From positions 7,798 to 71,797 of the forward strand of contig SFJO01000011.1 of the NCBI GenBank assembly GCA_004555865.1: DNA of 64,000 nucleotides, read 5' to 3'. A program made the translations under genes and the position numbers. The notes under the pieces were generated by a model, which saw only the letters and a program-made list of their open reading frames with translations, had not been told where the DNA came from and ran no database searches. The DNA comes from Oscillospiraceae bacterium (GTDB lineage: Bacteria > Bacillota > Clostridia > Oscillospirales > Ruminococcaceae). Below, one piece after another: positions 50,578-57,944 of this stretch. Every line of letters starts with the position of its first letter. Within the stretch, counting starts at the first letter, position 1.

Positions 50578-50857
50578 AAAGGGGGATGACCGAACGGGAG
50601 ACACACGCAGGCCGGCAGGCACGGCGGGGCATTAAAACCCGCCCGTGTCAACGGATGGAGGGGGAGCGCCCTGCATCCGTGCCGGCAGGCGATGCAGCGA
50701 TGGGAGGCCGTGTTCCGGCATGAGAGGGGGCCAGTAAGCCCCGACCGCCCCTGAACCAGGCATCCCGGCGCAATGGCGGCGGGTGGGTTCAGGTTGGCCT
50801 GAAAAGGCACGCTGCATCCGGTTTGTGTGCCCTGTTCGGTCGTCCGCCCTTTCTTTT
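50578..50857 (+). ncRNA. Candidate structured RNA of about 275 nt between the TPP riboswitch and thiW
   Basis: Bases 50578-50595 (AAAGGGGGATGACCGAAC) pair with 50834-50852 across 240 bases with one bulge and a G-U pair. The helix continues inward as GGG/CCC, then CACAC (50602-50606) / GTGTG (50825-50829), about 26 pairs in all. Inside are five helices: a 618-649 arm, ACGGATG/CATCCGT (50651/50674), GCCGG/CCGGC (50681/50715), GGGG/CCCC (50727) and CTGAACC/GGTTCAG (50751/50786) with an inner arm. The closing strand is followed by CTTTCTTTTTG. No known RNA class is recognised. No gene is supported in this stretch. Confidence 0.55.
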
Positions 50858-50901
50858 TGATTCTGCGGCCGCGCGGTGCGGCCTCTGAGAGGAGCCTTAC
50901 G

Positions 50902-51429
50902 ATGAAAAACGAAAACCTGCCTTCTTCCAAAAAGCTTGCCATTGCCGGAATTCTCACGGCGCTGGCCGTGATCGGCGGCACCCTGTCCATTCCCATTGGC
51001 TTTACCCGCTGCTGCCCCATGCAGAGCATTGTCAACGTGCTGGCGGCGGTGTTCGTCGGCCCCTGGTACGGGCTGGGTATGGCGTTCTGCACCAGCGTCA
51101 TCCGCAACCTGCTGGGTACCGGCACGCTGATGGCCTTCCCCGGCAGTATGTGCGGCGCGCTGCTGGCGGGCCTGCTGTACCGCTGGCAGCCCAAGCTGCC
51201 CCTGGCCTGCCTGGGTGAAATTGTGGGCACCGGCGTGATTTCTTCCTTCCTGGCGTGGCCCATTGCCCACCTGCTGATGGGCCGGGCCTGCGGCCCCTTT
51301 ACCTACTTTGTGCCGTTTATGGCGGTGGCCCTCACCGGCTCCATCATTGCAGCGGTGCTGGTGTTTGTGCTGAAGAAGTCCGGTGCGCTGGCCGCCATGG
51401 CGCGCATGGCCGGAAACGAAAAAAACTGA
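50902..51429 (+). CDS. thiW: ECF transporter S component ThiW-like (thiamine precursor uptake)
   Basis: Substrate-binding membrane subunit of an ECF transporter. The 175-residue protein has about five to six helices (KLAIAGILTALAVIGGTLSIPIG, YGLGMAFCTSVIRNLLGTGT, FPGSMCGALLAGLLY, LGEIVGTGVISSFLAWPIAHLL, VPFMAVALTGSIIAAVLVFVLKK), matching ThiW-type S components. Preceding TPP riboswitch identifies the substrate as thiamine or its thiazole/pyrimidine precursor. It would use the EcfA1-EcfA2-EcfT module at 20574-23152. GAGAGGAG precedes ATG 50902. Confidence 0.92.
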   Translation: MKNENLPSSKKLAIAGILTALAVIGGTLSIPIGFTRCCPMQSIVNVLAAVFVGPWYGLGMAFCTSVIRNLLGTGTLMAFPGSMCGALLAGLLYRWQPKLPLACLGEIVGTGVISSFLAWPIAHLLMGRACGPFTYFVPFMAVALTGSIIAAVLVFVLKKSGALAAMARMAGNEKN

Positions 51430-51507
51430 TCCGATACTTCCGGCCGAGAAATGCCGCCCCAGGCAGTCCGGCCGGAGCGAACTGCACACAGAAAGCCGGT
51501 TGAACCC

Positions 51508-52608
51508 ATGAAACGACCCTGCATCGCGTGGATGTCCACGAAATTTCCGCTGGAACTGGCCCAGACCTTTGAGCTGGAGGTGTACTGCCCGGAGAGCTTT
51601 GCCGCCGCCAGCGCCCGCAAAGGGCAGAGCACGGCCCTGCTGCAGCGGGCGGCGGATCTGGGCTACCCGGCCGACCTATGCTCGTACAGCCGCATCGGGC
51701 TGGCGGCCGCGGCGGCCGGGGGCGCTGACGGGCTGCCCCGGCCGGATCTGCTGCTTTGCTGTGACAACATCTGCTCCAATATGGTCCAGTGGTACAGCCA
51801 GATGGCCCGTATGCTGAATGTGCCGCTGCTGCTGCTGGATTTCCCCTATCGGGACACCCCGGAGGTCGGCGAAAGCCAGCTTTCCTACCTGAAGGGGCAG
51901 GTGCGGGCGCTGATCGACCAGCTGGCACAGCTTACCGGCCGCCCGTGGGACGAGGCGCGTTTTGCCGCGGCCTGCCGCAATGCAAACGCAAGCAGCCGCG
52001 CCTGGCAGGCGGTTCTGGATGTGGCCCGGCTGGACCCGCCGCCGCTGACCAATCTGGAATTGACCGACTTTATGCCGCTGTTGGTGACCGGCCGCTGCCG
52101 CCCGGATACGGCCCAAAAGCTGCGGGCGGCTGCGGAAACCCTGCGCCGCCGCCCGGCAAGGCCGGAACCGAAGCCGCAGCGGGTGTTCTTTGAGGGAACG
52201 CCCTGCTGGCCGGCCTTTGAGGTACTGTGCCGCGCCCTGGACGAGCATGGCCTTCTGGTAACGGCGGACACCCTGACCCCGTCACTGGGGTTTGCCTATC
52301 AGGATCTGGACGGGATGCTTCGGGCCTATTGCCGCACGGTGAACGGTTCACCGCTGGAGGAGGGGGTGGAAAGCCGGTGCGGGCTCTGCCGCCGCTACGG
52401 GGCAGAGGGGGTGCTGGTGCACTACAACCGAAGCTGCCGCCCCTGGTGCGGCACACTGCCGGAGGTGGAGCGCCGCCTGAGCGCGGAGCTTGGGGTGCCG
52501 GTGGCGGCGTTCAGCGCCGACCAGGCCGACCCGGCGGAGTGGAACCCTGCCCAGCTGGCCACCCGGCTGGATGCATTGAGCGAACAGATGGAGCGCAGAA
52601 CCCTCTGA
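51508..52608 (+). CDS. 2-hydroxyacyl-CoA dehydratase D-component family protein (HgdB/FldC-like)
   Basis: A 366-residue protein with the HgdB fold: MSTKFPLELAQTFELEVYCPE, CCDNICSNMVQWYSQMARML near residue 87 and C-terminal CGLCRRYGAEGVLVHYN with additional Cys (SCRPWC). Such subunits hold a [4Fe-4S] cluster and dehydrate 2-hydroxyacyl-CoA after ATP-driven activation; some relatives activate other radical enzymes. No partner subunit or activator gene is adjacent, so the reaction is uncertain. It follows thiW by 78 bases with a weak ribosome site and may be in the TPP-regulated transcript. Confidence 0.82.
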   Translation: MKRPCIAWMSTKFPLELAQTFELEVYCPESFAAASARKGQSTALLQRAADLGYPADLCSYSRIGLAAAAAGGADGLPRPDLLLCCDNICSNMVQWYSQMARMLNVPLLLLDFPYRDTPEVGESQLSYLKGQVRALIDQLAQLTGRPWDEARFAAACRNANASSRAWQAVLDVARLDPPPLTNLELTDFMPLLVTGRCRPDTAQKLRAAAETLRRRPARPEPKPQRVFFEGTPCWPAFEVLCRALDEHGLLVTADTLTPSLGFAYQDLDGMLRAYCRTVNGSPLEEGVESRCGLCRRYGAEGVLVHYNRSCRPWCGTLPEVERRLSAELGVPVAAFSADQADPAEWNPAQLATRLDALSEQMERRTL

Positions 52609-52633
52609 CCATAAGACGACATTAAGAAAAAAC

Positions 52634-52678
52634 AGCCCGGCCCCGAACCGCACAGCAGCGCAGTTCGGGGCCGGGCTT
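52634..52678. terminator. Bidirectional terminator between convergent transcripts
   Basis: AGCCCGGCCCCGAAC pairs perfectly with GTTCGGGGCCGGGCT. Plus side reads TTTGCATTTGTTTTTTT; minus side reads GTTTTTTC. Confidence 0.9.
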
Positions 52679-52752
52679 TGCATTTGTTTTTTTAGAAATC
52701 GGATCGGAATGCCCGCCGTGCGGGAAAGGCACAGAACGGGATAATCGAAACG

Positions 52753-53450
52753 TTACAGGGCCTGCTTCATCCGGCGCACAAATTCGCCCACGTGGGCCGG
52801 GGCCTCTTTGCCGTATTGGGTCATCTGCTTCACGATGGCCGAACCCACAATGGCACCATCCGCAATGGAGGCCATGCGGTGAGCCTGCTCGGGCGTGGAA
52901 ATGCCGAAGCCTATGGCACAGGGGATGGCGGTATTCCGGCGTACCACATCCACAATGCTGGCCAGATCGGTTTTGATTTCACTGCGGGTGCCGGTTACGC
53001 CCAGGCTGGACACAACGTATAAAAATCCCTCGGCCTCTTTGGCGATCATGGCGATGCGGTTTTCCGAAGTGGGGGCGATCATGGAGATCAGGTTCACTCC
53101 GCACGGGCGGCACAGCGGCAGAAACTCCTCTTTTTCCTCAAAGGGCAGATCGGGCAGAATCAGACCATCCACCCCAATTTCGGCGCAGGTAGAGAGGAAG
53201 CGCTCGGCCCCATAGGAGAACACCACATTGGCGTAGGTCATGAACACAAAAGGAATGGTCACATCCCGGCGCAGGTCCCGCACCAGATCAAAAACCTTGT
53301 CGGTGGTGGTGCCGGTGGTGAGGGCACGCAGGTTGGCCTCTTGGATCACCGGCCCTTCGGCGGTGGGGTCGGAGAAGGGGATGCCCAGCTCCACCAGGTC
53401 GGCCCCGGCGGCGGCCATGGCCCGCACGGCGGCCACGGGGGCGGGTGCCG
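52753..53450 (-). pseudogene. trpA: Tryptophan synthase alpha chain, missing its N-terminus
   Basis: From about 53450 to the TAA at 52753 the frame matches TrpA: VRAMAAAGADLVELGIPFSDP, GVDGLILPDLPFEE, VSSLGVTGTRSEI and IGFGISTPEQA. About 228 of the usual 260 residues are present. The first 25-30 residues, including the start, are absent. The conserved catalytic Asp (LPDLP) is present but the first catalytic Glu (in AFIPFL-type sequence, usually near residue 49, LVELG) is also present. It joins trpE directly at 53432-53462, so it can be translated only as a shifted fusion. The frame upstream of that is the trpE region read out of frame. Confidence 0.85.
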
Positions 53451-54357
53451 GCCAGAGGAAAGGTGTGAAGCACGCCGTTTTCCAGCTTGACCAGAGTTTC
53501 GGGGGAAGCACCGGCCGCCTCCACGTCGGTGCCGGACAGATAGAACATATACGGTGAGGGGTTGACCGTGCGCAGCACCCGGTAGGCGTTCAGCAGGCCG
53601 CCCTCATAGGGAGCGCTGAGCCGGTTGGAGAGAACCACCTGAAAAATATCGCCCTCGCGGATGTGGTATTTGTCCTGCTCCACCATGGCGCAGTAGCGGG
53701 CCTGGTCAAACAGCGGCGTGACCGGGCCGGTGAGTCGCCCGCGGGGTTCGGCCTTTTTTTCGCCGGTGCGCAGCAGCTGAGCCAGCTGCTTCAGCTCCAG
53801 AACGGCCTTGTTGTAATTGACCTCCGGTTCGGCCAGGGACATATTGGCGATGAGGATGATTTTCTGGCGAAGATTGTCAAATGCGATGGCCTTGTCAAAC
53901 AGCATCAGGTCAACGTCCTTGAAATTCTCGCTGTCCGCAGCCTGACTGCGAACGGACGGCTCGCTGTAACCGAGGTAATCGTAGGAGAAATACCCCACCA
54001 GACCGCCGGTGAAGGTGGGCAGCCCTGGCAGCTGGGGGCTTTTGTAGTCAGCCAGAACCTGCCGCAGATAGGCGGCGGGGTCATCGGTTTGAATGCACAG
54101 GCTGCCGGCCTTCAGCACACCCCGCGGCAGGTGATCTCCAATTTGGGGTCAAAGCCGAGAAAGGTGTAGCGGCCCCACTTTTCCCGGTCCAGAATCGATT
54201 CCAAAAGAAAGCAGTGGGTCGAGACATTCTTGAGAATGCGCAGTGCCTCGATGGGGGTGCAGAAATCCGAGAGCAGCTCGCAGTGAATTGGATAGACCTT
54301 GTACTGCCCGGCGGCCGCCGCGGCGCGAATTTCGTCATAATGCGGCTGGATTTTCAT
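53432..54357 (-). pseudogene. trpE: Anthranilate synthase component I, 5' part, frameshifted and truncated
   Basis: ATG 54357 with AAGGAGG 9 bases upstream opens MKIQPHYDEIRAAAAAG, then WGRYTFLGFDPKLEITCRG. A one-base deletion in the G-run (minus GGGG, 54120-54123) breaks the frame; the next frame continues VLKAGSLCIQTDDPAAYL, FTGGLVGYFSYDYLGYSEPS, GDIFQVVLSNRLSAP and VLHTFPLAGTRPRG. It ends there: the final ~180 residues with the catalytic motifs are missing and trpA begins instead. About 307 of 490 residues are present. The T-box leader and promoter upstream are intact. Confidence 0.9.
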
Positions 54358-54423
54358 GGGCTAGACCTCCTTGTAAAAAACGAAACATGGGTTCGCTGCT
54401 GGCTGTCAGGTCTTTTTGGGCAA

Positions 54424-54730
54424 ATAAAAAACGCCCCTGACAGAACGAACGGGTTCTGTCAAGGACGAATAATTGCAATTATCCGCGGTGCCACCTTGAA
54501 TTCGCAGCGGCTGCTGCGCGCTTTTGCGGGATACCAACATATCCCCGGCAAGTAACGTATGCCTCACGTCGCAGAATACTAAGCAAGGGGAGAAGCCCAC
54601 CCCGCGGTTCCCTGCGCCCTCAGCGGTCCATTTGTCTGCCTGTTGCCTGCCCGACTCTCAGCATCACGGGCTCTCTGTAAGGTCAGAACGGACGTTATCT
54701 CCATTTCAACGGTTTTTTTAACCATTTACA
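54424..54730 (-). ncRNA. Tryptophan T-box leader
   Basis: Minus-strand leader of trpE. It carries the T-box sequence AAGGTGGCACCGCG (54497-54484), followed by a terminator (TGACAGAAC/GTTCTGTCA, then T6) at 54464-54424. The specifier UGG (Trp) is read at 54630-54628 in the sequence AAATGGACC. Uncharged tRNA-Trp binding would let transcription proceed into trpE. Confidence 0.9.
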
Positions 54731-54736
54731 TTGATA

Positions 54737-54765
54737 AAGATACCGCTTCTGTGGGAAAATGTCAA
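54737..54765 (-). promoter_or_regulatory. Promoter of the trp T-box transcript
   Basis: Minus strand TTGACA (54765-54760), 17 bases, TATCTT (54742-54737). Confidence 0.75.
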
Positions 54766-54830
54766 TAAAAATCGCAACGGCAAAATGTGAAAATTGAAGC
54801 ATCTAAAAATGGAATGAATAAGCGATGAAA

Positions 54831-55514
54831 TCAGCTCTGATCTACCTGGCGGCGCAGCAGTTCCAGCGCGCGCTTTTCAATGCGGGAGACATAACTGCGG
54901 CTGATGCCCAGAAGTGCCGCCGCCTGCTGTTGGGTGAGGGGCGGCTGCCCGCCAAGCCCGTAGCGAAGCAGGATCACCTGGCGTTCCCGCGCCGTCAGCG
55001 TATCCACAAGGCGGCGCAGGCGGCGGCCCTCGTCCTGCTGCTCAAAGTGTTCATCCAGGGCAAAGTCATCCGGGATGACATCCATGACGGTGAGTGCGCT
55101 GCCGTCCCGCGCGGCCTCAATCGGCTCCTGCATGGAAAGGGCAGTGGGAGAGCGCCGGATGTGACGCAGGTGCATACGCATCTCATTCTCAATACAACGT
55201 GCAGCATAGGTAGAAAACCGAATTTTCTTGGTGCAGTCAAAGCTCTCCACGGCCTTGATCAGCCCGATGGTGCCGATGCTGATGAGATCCTCCTGTTCAC
55301 CGGGGGCTGCGTAGTATTTTTTTGCGATGTGTGCGACCAGGCGCAAGTTGTGCCGGATGATCTTGTCGCGGGCTGCGGCATCTCCGGCGTGGTAGGCAGT
55401 GAAGGCATCCGCCTCCTCACGCGCGTTCAGCGGACGCGGAAAGCTGCCGGTTTCCAGATGAAGCGCCAGGTAGAGAAGCCTTGTGGCGATGGAACTGAGA
55501 AACAACGCAAACAT
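54831..55514 (-). CDS. sigK: RNA polymerase sporulation sigma factor, SigK-like
   Basis: Late mother-cell sigma factor. The 227-residue protein begins with a hydrophobic pro-sequence (MFALFLSSIATRLLYLALHLETGSFPRPL), as in pro-SigK, then sigma region 2 (HNLRLVAHIAKKYY, EDLISIGTIGLIKAVESFD, RFSTYAARCIENEMRMHLR) and region 4 with its HTH (LTARERQVILLRYG, LTQQQAAALLGISRSYVSRIEKRAL). It is not interrupted by a skin-type element. GGGAGG precedes the ATG. A possible sigma-E promoter lies upstream. Alone on the minus strand between the trp remnant and a binding protein. Confidence 0.93.
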   Translation of the reverse strand: MFALFLSSIATRLLYLALHLETGSFPRPLNAREEADAFTAYHAGDAAARDKIIRHNLRLVAHIAKKYYAAPGEQEDLISIGTIGLIKAVESFDCTKKIRFSTYAARCIENEMRMHLRHIRRSPTALSMQEPIEAARDGSALTVMDVIPDDFALDEHFEQQDEGRRLRRLVDTLTARERQVILLRYGLGGQPPLTQQQAAALLGISRSYVSRIEKRALELLRRQVDQS

Positions 55515-55695
55515 AAATCATTCCTCCCTTGAAATGTCATAGGATCCGGTGGATAAAAAGGCATGCAGAAAGGCGGAGATGAAGTCGGCGCCAAGCGGCC
55601 TTTTCCGGGATTTCCGCGCGCTCGCGGAAGTTCATCCCGGCAAAGCCGCCGAAAAGGCTGCGTCTGCTTTGCGGCCGACGGATTTACACCCTTCG

Positions 55696-55725
55696 ATTGT
55701 TATAAATATTTATATGGAATATGGC
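55696..55725 (-). promoter_or_regulatory. Candidate sigma-E type promoter of sigK
   Basis: Minus strand GCCATATT (55725-55718), 14 bases, ATAACAAT (55703-55696), close to the sigma-E consensus (GTCATATT, CATACAAT). The start would leave a leader of about 170 bases. The remaining parts of 55515-55909 hold GC hairpins and the terminator below; no gene is seen. Confidence 0.35.
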
Positions 55726-55817
55726 CTGCTGGAAGCACTTCGTAACCCTCTTATGAACTGCAATGGGGCAGTCGGGGCCTTGCATAAACCCAAACTGCGG
55801 CATTGGTTGCACGCAAA

Positions 55818-55851
55818 AACGCAGCCGGTCGAACAACGACCGGCTGCGCTT
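55818..55851 (-). terminator. Terminator after the oligopeptide-binding gene
   Basis: Minus strand CGCAGCCGGTCG pairs with CGACCGGCTGCG around TTGTT, then TTTTTG. A GCGGCGG/CCGCCGC hairpin precedes it. Confidence 0.85.
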
Positions 55852-55909
55852 GAAGCACCGCGGCGGATGACACCGCCGCATTAAAGATTTGAAGAAATTA
55901 AAAGCACAC

Positions 55910-57520
55910 TTATTTTTTTGTGGCAAACGTCACATCCACAGAGGGGATAAAGGGGTCAAACACCAGGCCCTGAATGCCCGAAGCCATCACCAGGCGATCC
56001 GCCTGGAAAAACAGCGGGGTAATGGGGGCCTGCGCCAGTAGTGCGCGCTCCAGCTGGGCGTACCGCTCGGCACTGCAGCCGTGGGCGGCTTCTGCCTGAA
56101 TCTGCGCCAGCAGCGCATCGTAGCCGCTGTCCGAAACTCCGCTGAAGCCGCCGGAAGCAAACTGACTGAGCAGGCTCAAGGGGGAATTTTCGGAGGGGGC
56201 CAACGGCAGCAGGGCGATCTGATAATCCCCGGCGGCCACCTGCTGCCGCAGTTCGGCCAGGGACAGCTCTTTCACCGAGAAGAAGGCCGAAAGCTCCTTC
56301 TGCCAGGCCTGGTTGATCTGGCCCACCAGCTGGCTTTCACCCTCCGGCACCAGAATCGTCACGCCGCCCAGCTTGGTCAGCCCGGCTTCGGCCAGGCCAT
56401 CCCGGTAGCTCTGGCGGGGGTCCGAGGGGGAGGCCAGCACATTGCCGACGGTTTCCCGGTAACTGCTGCCGTTCAGCTGCACCACCGGCGGAATCAGCCC
56501 GGTGGCGGGCTGCCGAAGGTCACTCAACTCCAGCGAGACGCTCTGCGCAATGCCGGAAAGCCCGGCCCGGACGGCGGCATTGGAAAGCCCGGGGGCGGAG
56601 CAGTTGTACGCCAGCACCCAGGTGGTGGCGGCGTATTGGGTCTGGCTCAGGCCGCCCACGTCGCCGGTGCCGGTGTAGAAGGCGGCGTCCGCCTTTCCGC
56701 TGGCCACCTGCTGGGCGGCGTCCACACTGGAGGCCGCCGACTGGGAATCGGAAGAACTGCCGGAGGAGGAGACCGCGTCCGCCGTCACCAGGCGCAGGCT
56801 GTTGATCAGGCTGCCGCTGGCGGCCCGGCGCAAAAACAGGCCGCTCTCGGTCCAGTTGTACAAATAGAAGCTGCCGTTGGCCATGACGGTTTTGCTGCCA
56901 AGGCCGTAGGTGCCGCCGGTGTCCTGGAAAAATGCCTCGTTGCAGGGCATTGCGCCGGGCAGGCAGAGCTTTGAAAGCAGGTCACTGTCCCCGGCTTCCA
57001 GCTGGATGACCAGGGTGTGGTCGTCCGGTGCGCTGACGCCCAGCTGACTGGCATCCATGCGCCCGTCCAGAATGGCCTGCGCATTCCGGATCGTGGTGAA
57101 GCTTTCGGCCCAGGGGCTTTGGGTCTCGGGGCGAAGGGTGCGCTGCAGCCCAAACACAAAGTCCGCCGCGGTGACGGGGGTGGAGGCATCCTGATCCTTG
57201 TAGGTGTGCCAAACCAGCCCGTCTTTCAAGTGGAACGTGTAGGTTCGCCCGTCGGCGGAACGCTCGTAACGTTCGGCACATTCCGGTTGAGGCGTGCCGC
57301 TTTCATCTTTGCGGAACAGCCCGCTGAACAGATGGGTCACGGCGATCACTTCCGGGCTTTCACTGGCCAGCTGGGGGTCGAGGTTTTCGGGCACATGCTC
57401 CACCTGCCAGGTGAAGCTGTTCAGGCTGCGGCCACAGCCGGCAAGACTGAACGCGAGGGAAAGGGCGGCAGCCCCGGCTGCCAGACGGCGGGCGAAGCGG
57501 GAAAAAGCAGCATGGAACAT
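55910..57520 (-). CDS. Peptide-type ABC transporter substrate-binding lipoprotein
   Basis: A 536-residue exported lipoprotein (lipobox LAGC after a hydrophobic SLAFS stretch) of solute-binding family 5. Typical blocks: LDPQLASESPEVIAVTHLFSGLFR, YTFHLKDGLVWHTY, TAADFVFGLQRTLRPET. An unusual Ser-rich insert (SSSGSSSDSQSAASS, about residue 260) interrupts the middle domain. No permease or ATPase genes are adjacent, so it must pair with a transporter elsewhere or be an orphan receptor. ATG 57520 has AAGGAG 8 bases upstream; the in-frame extension to 57613 is Arg/Cys-rich and rejected. Upstream lies an AT-rich TATATG repeat (57637-57658). Confidence 0.88.
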   Translation of the reverse strand: MFHAAFSRFARRLAAGAAALSLAFSLAGCGRSLNSFTWQVEHVPENLDPQLASESPEVIAVTHLFSGLFRKDESGTPQPECAERYERSADGRTYTFHLKDGLVWHTYKDQDASTPVTAADFVFGLQRTLRPETQSPWAESFTTIRNAQAILDGRMDASQLGVSAPDDHTLVIQLEAGDSDLLSKLCLPGAMPCNEAFFQDTGGTYGLGSKTVMANGSFYLYNWTESGLFLRRAASGSLINSLRLVTADAVSSSGSSSDSQSAASSVDAAQQVASGKADAAFYTGTGDVGGLSQTQYAATTWVLAYNCSAPGLSNAAVRAGLSGIAQSVSLELSDLRQPATGLIPPVVQLNGSSYRETVGNVLASPSDPRQSYRDGLAEAGLTKLGGVTILVPEGESQLVGQINQAWQKELSAFFSVKELSLAELRQQVAAGDYQIALLPLAPSENSPLSLLSQFASGGFSGVSDSGYDALLAQIQAEAAHGCSAERYAQLERALLAQAPITPLFFQADRLVMASGIQGLVFDPFIPSVDVTFATKK

Positions 57521-57798
57521 AGGGGATCTCCTTGATCTGGACCGGCAACGGTCGTATATGGAATGGCTCCGGAGTCTGGGCGGGGCAGCACAGCGGCCGC
57601 CGCACGTTCCCACCGGGCAGCAATATTATTTTTATAGGTATATGTATATGTATATGCAATACAGAATTATGTTAGCAGGTTTCATCCCGGAACGCAAACC
57701 CTTCTGGGCCGTCTTGGCGAAAATTCAGGAATTTTTTACTTTTGCCCAAAAACAGCAGGCAGCGTGAAAGAAAAAAGGCAGGGGAAAGGCATTTTTCC

Positions 57799-57827
57799 TT
57801 GCCACAGGACGGCAAACAGGCTATAAT
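57799..57827 (+). promoter_or_regulatory. Promoter of the murD operon
   Basis: TTGCCA at 57799-57804, 17 bases, TATAAT at 57822-57827. The start would be about 110 bases before murD. The gap 57521-57944 shows no gene. Confidence 0.7.
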
Positions 57828-57944
57828 AAACGCGGTACGCCCAGCAGGCCGGCGAAGTGTGTGCGCGGCCTGTTGTTTCATGCCGGGGCGGCGGAGAGAG
57901 TCTCCGCCGGATTTCACCGGTAAAATTCAAGTGAGGTGTGTAAA

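Noticed and set aside
50578..50857. Known RNA classes (FMN, cobalamin, SRP, tmRNA, RNase P, 6S) for the structured region
   Set aside because: Diagnostic strings of each class are absent (for example the FMN GACCGGCGGT, the cobalamin box, the SRP GGAAGG tetraloop motif, the tmRNA CCA end).
50412..51263. Long minus frames over the TPP and thiW region
   Set aside because: They read through the riboswitch and opposite thiW; no start signals or motifs.
55549..55884. A 111-residue plus frame after sigK
   Set aside because: It reads through the terminator hairpin and a promoter-like region; no ribosome site.
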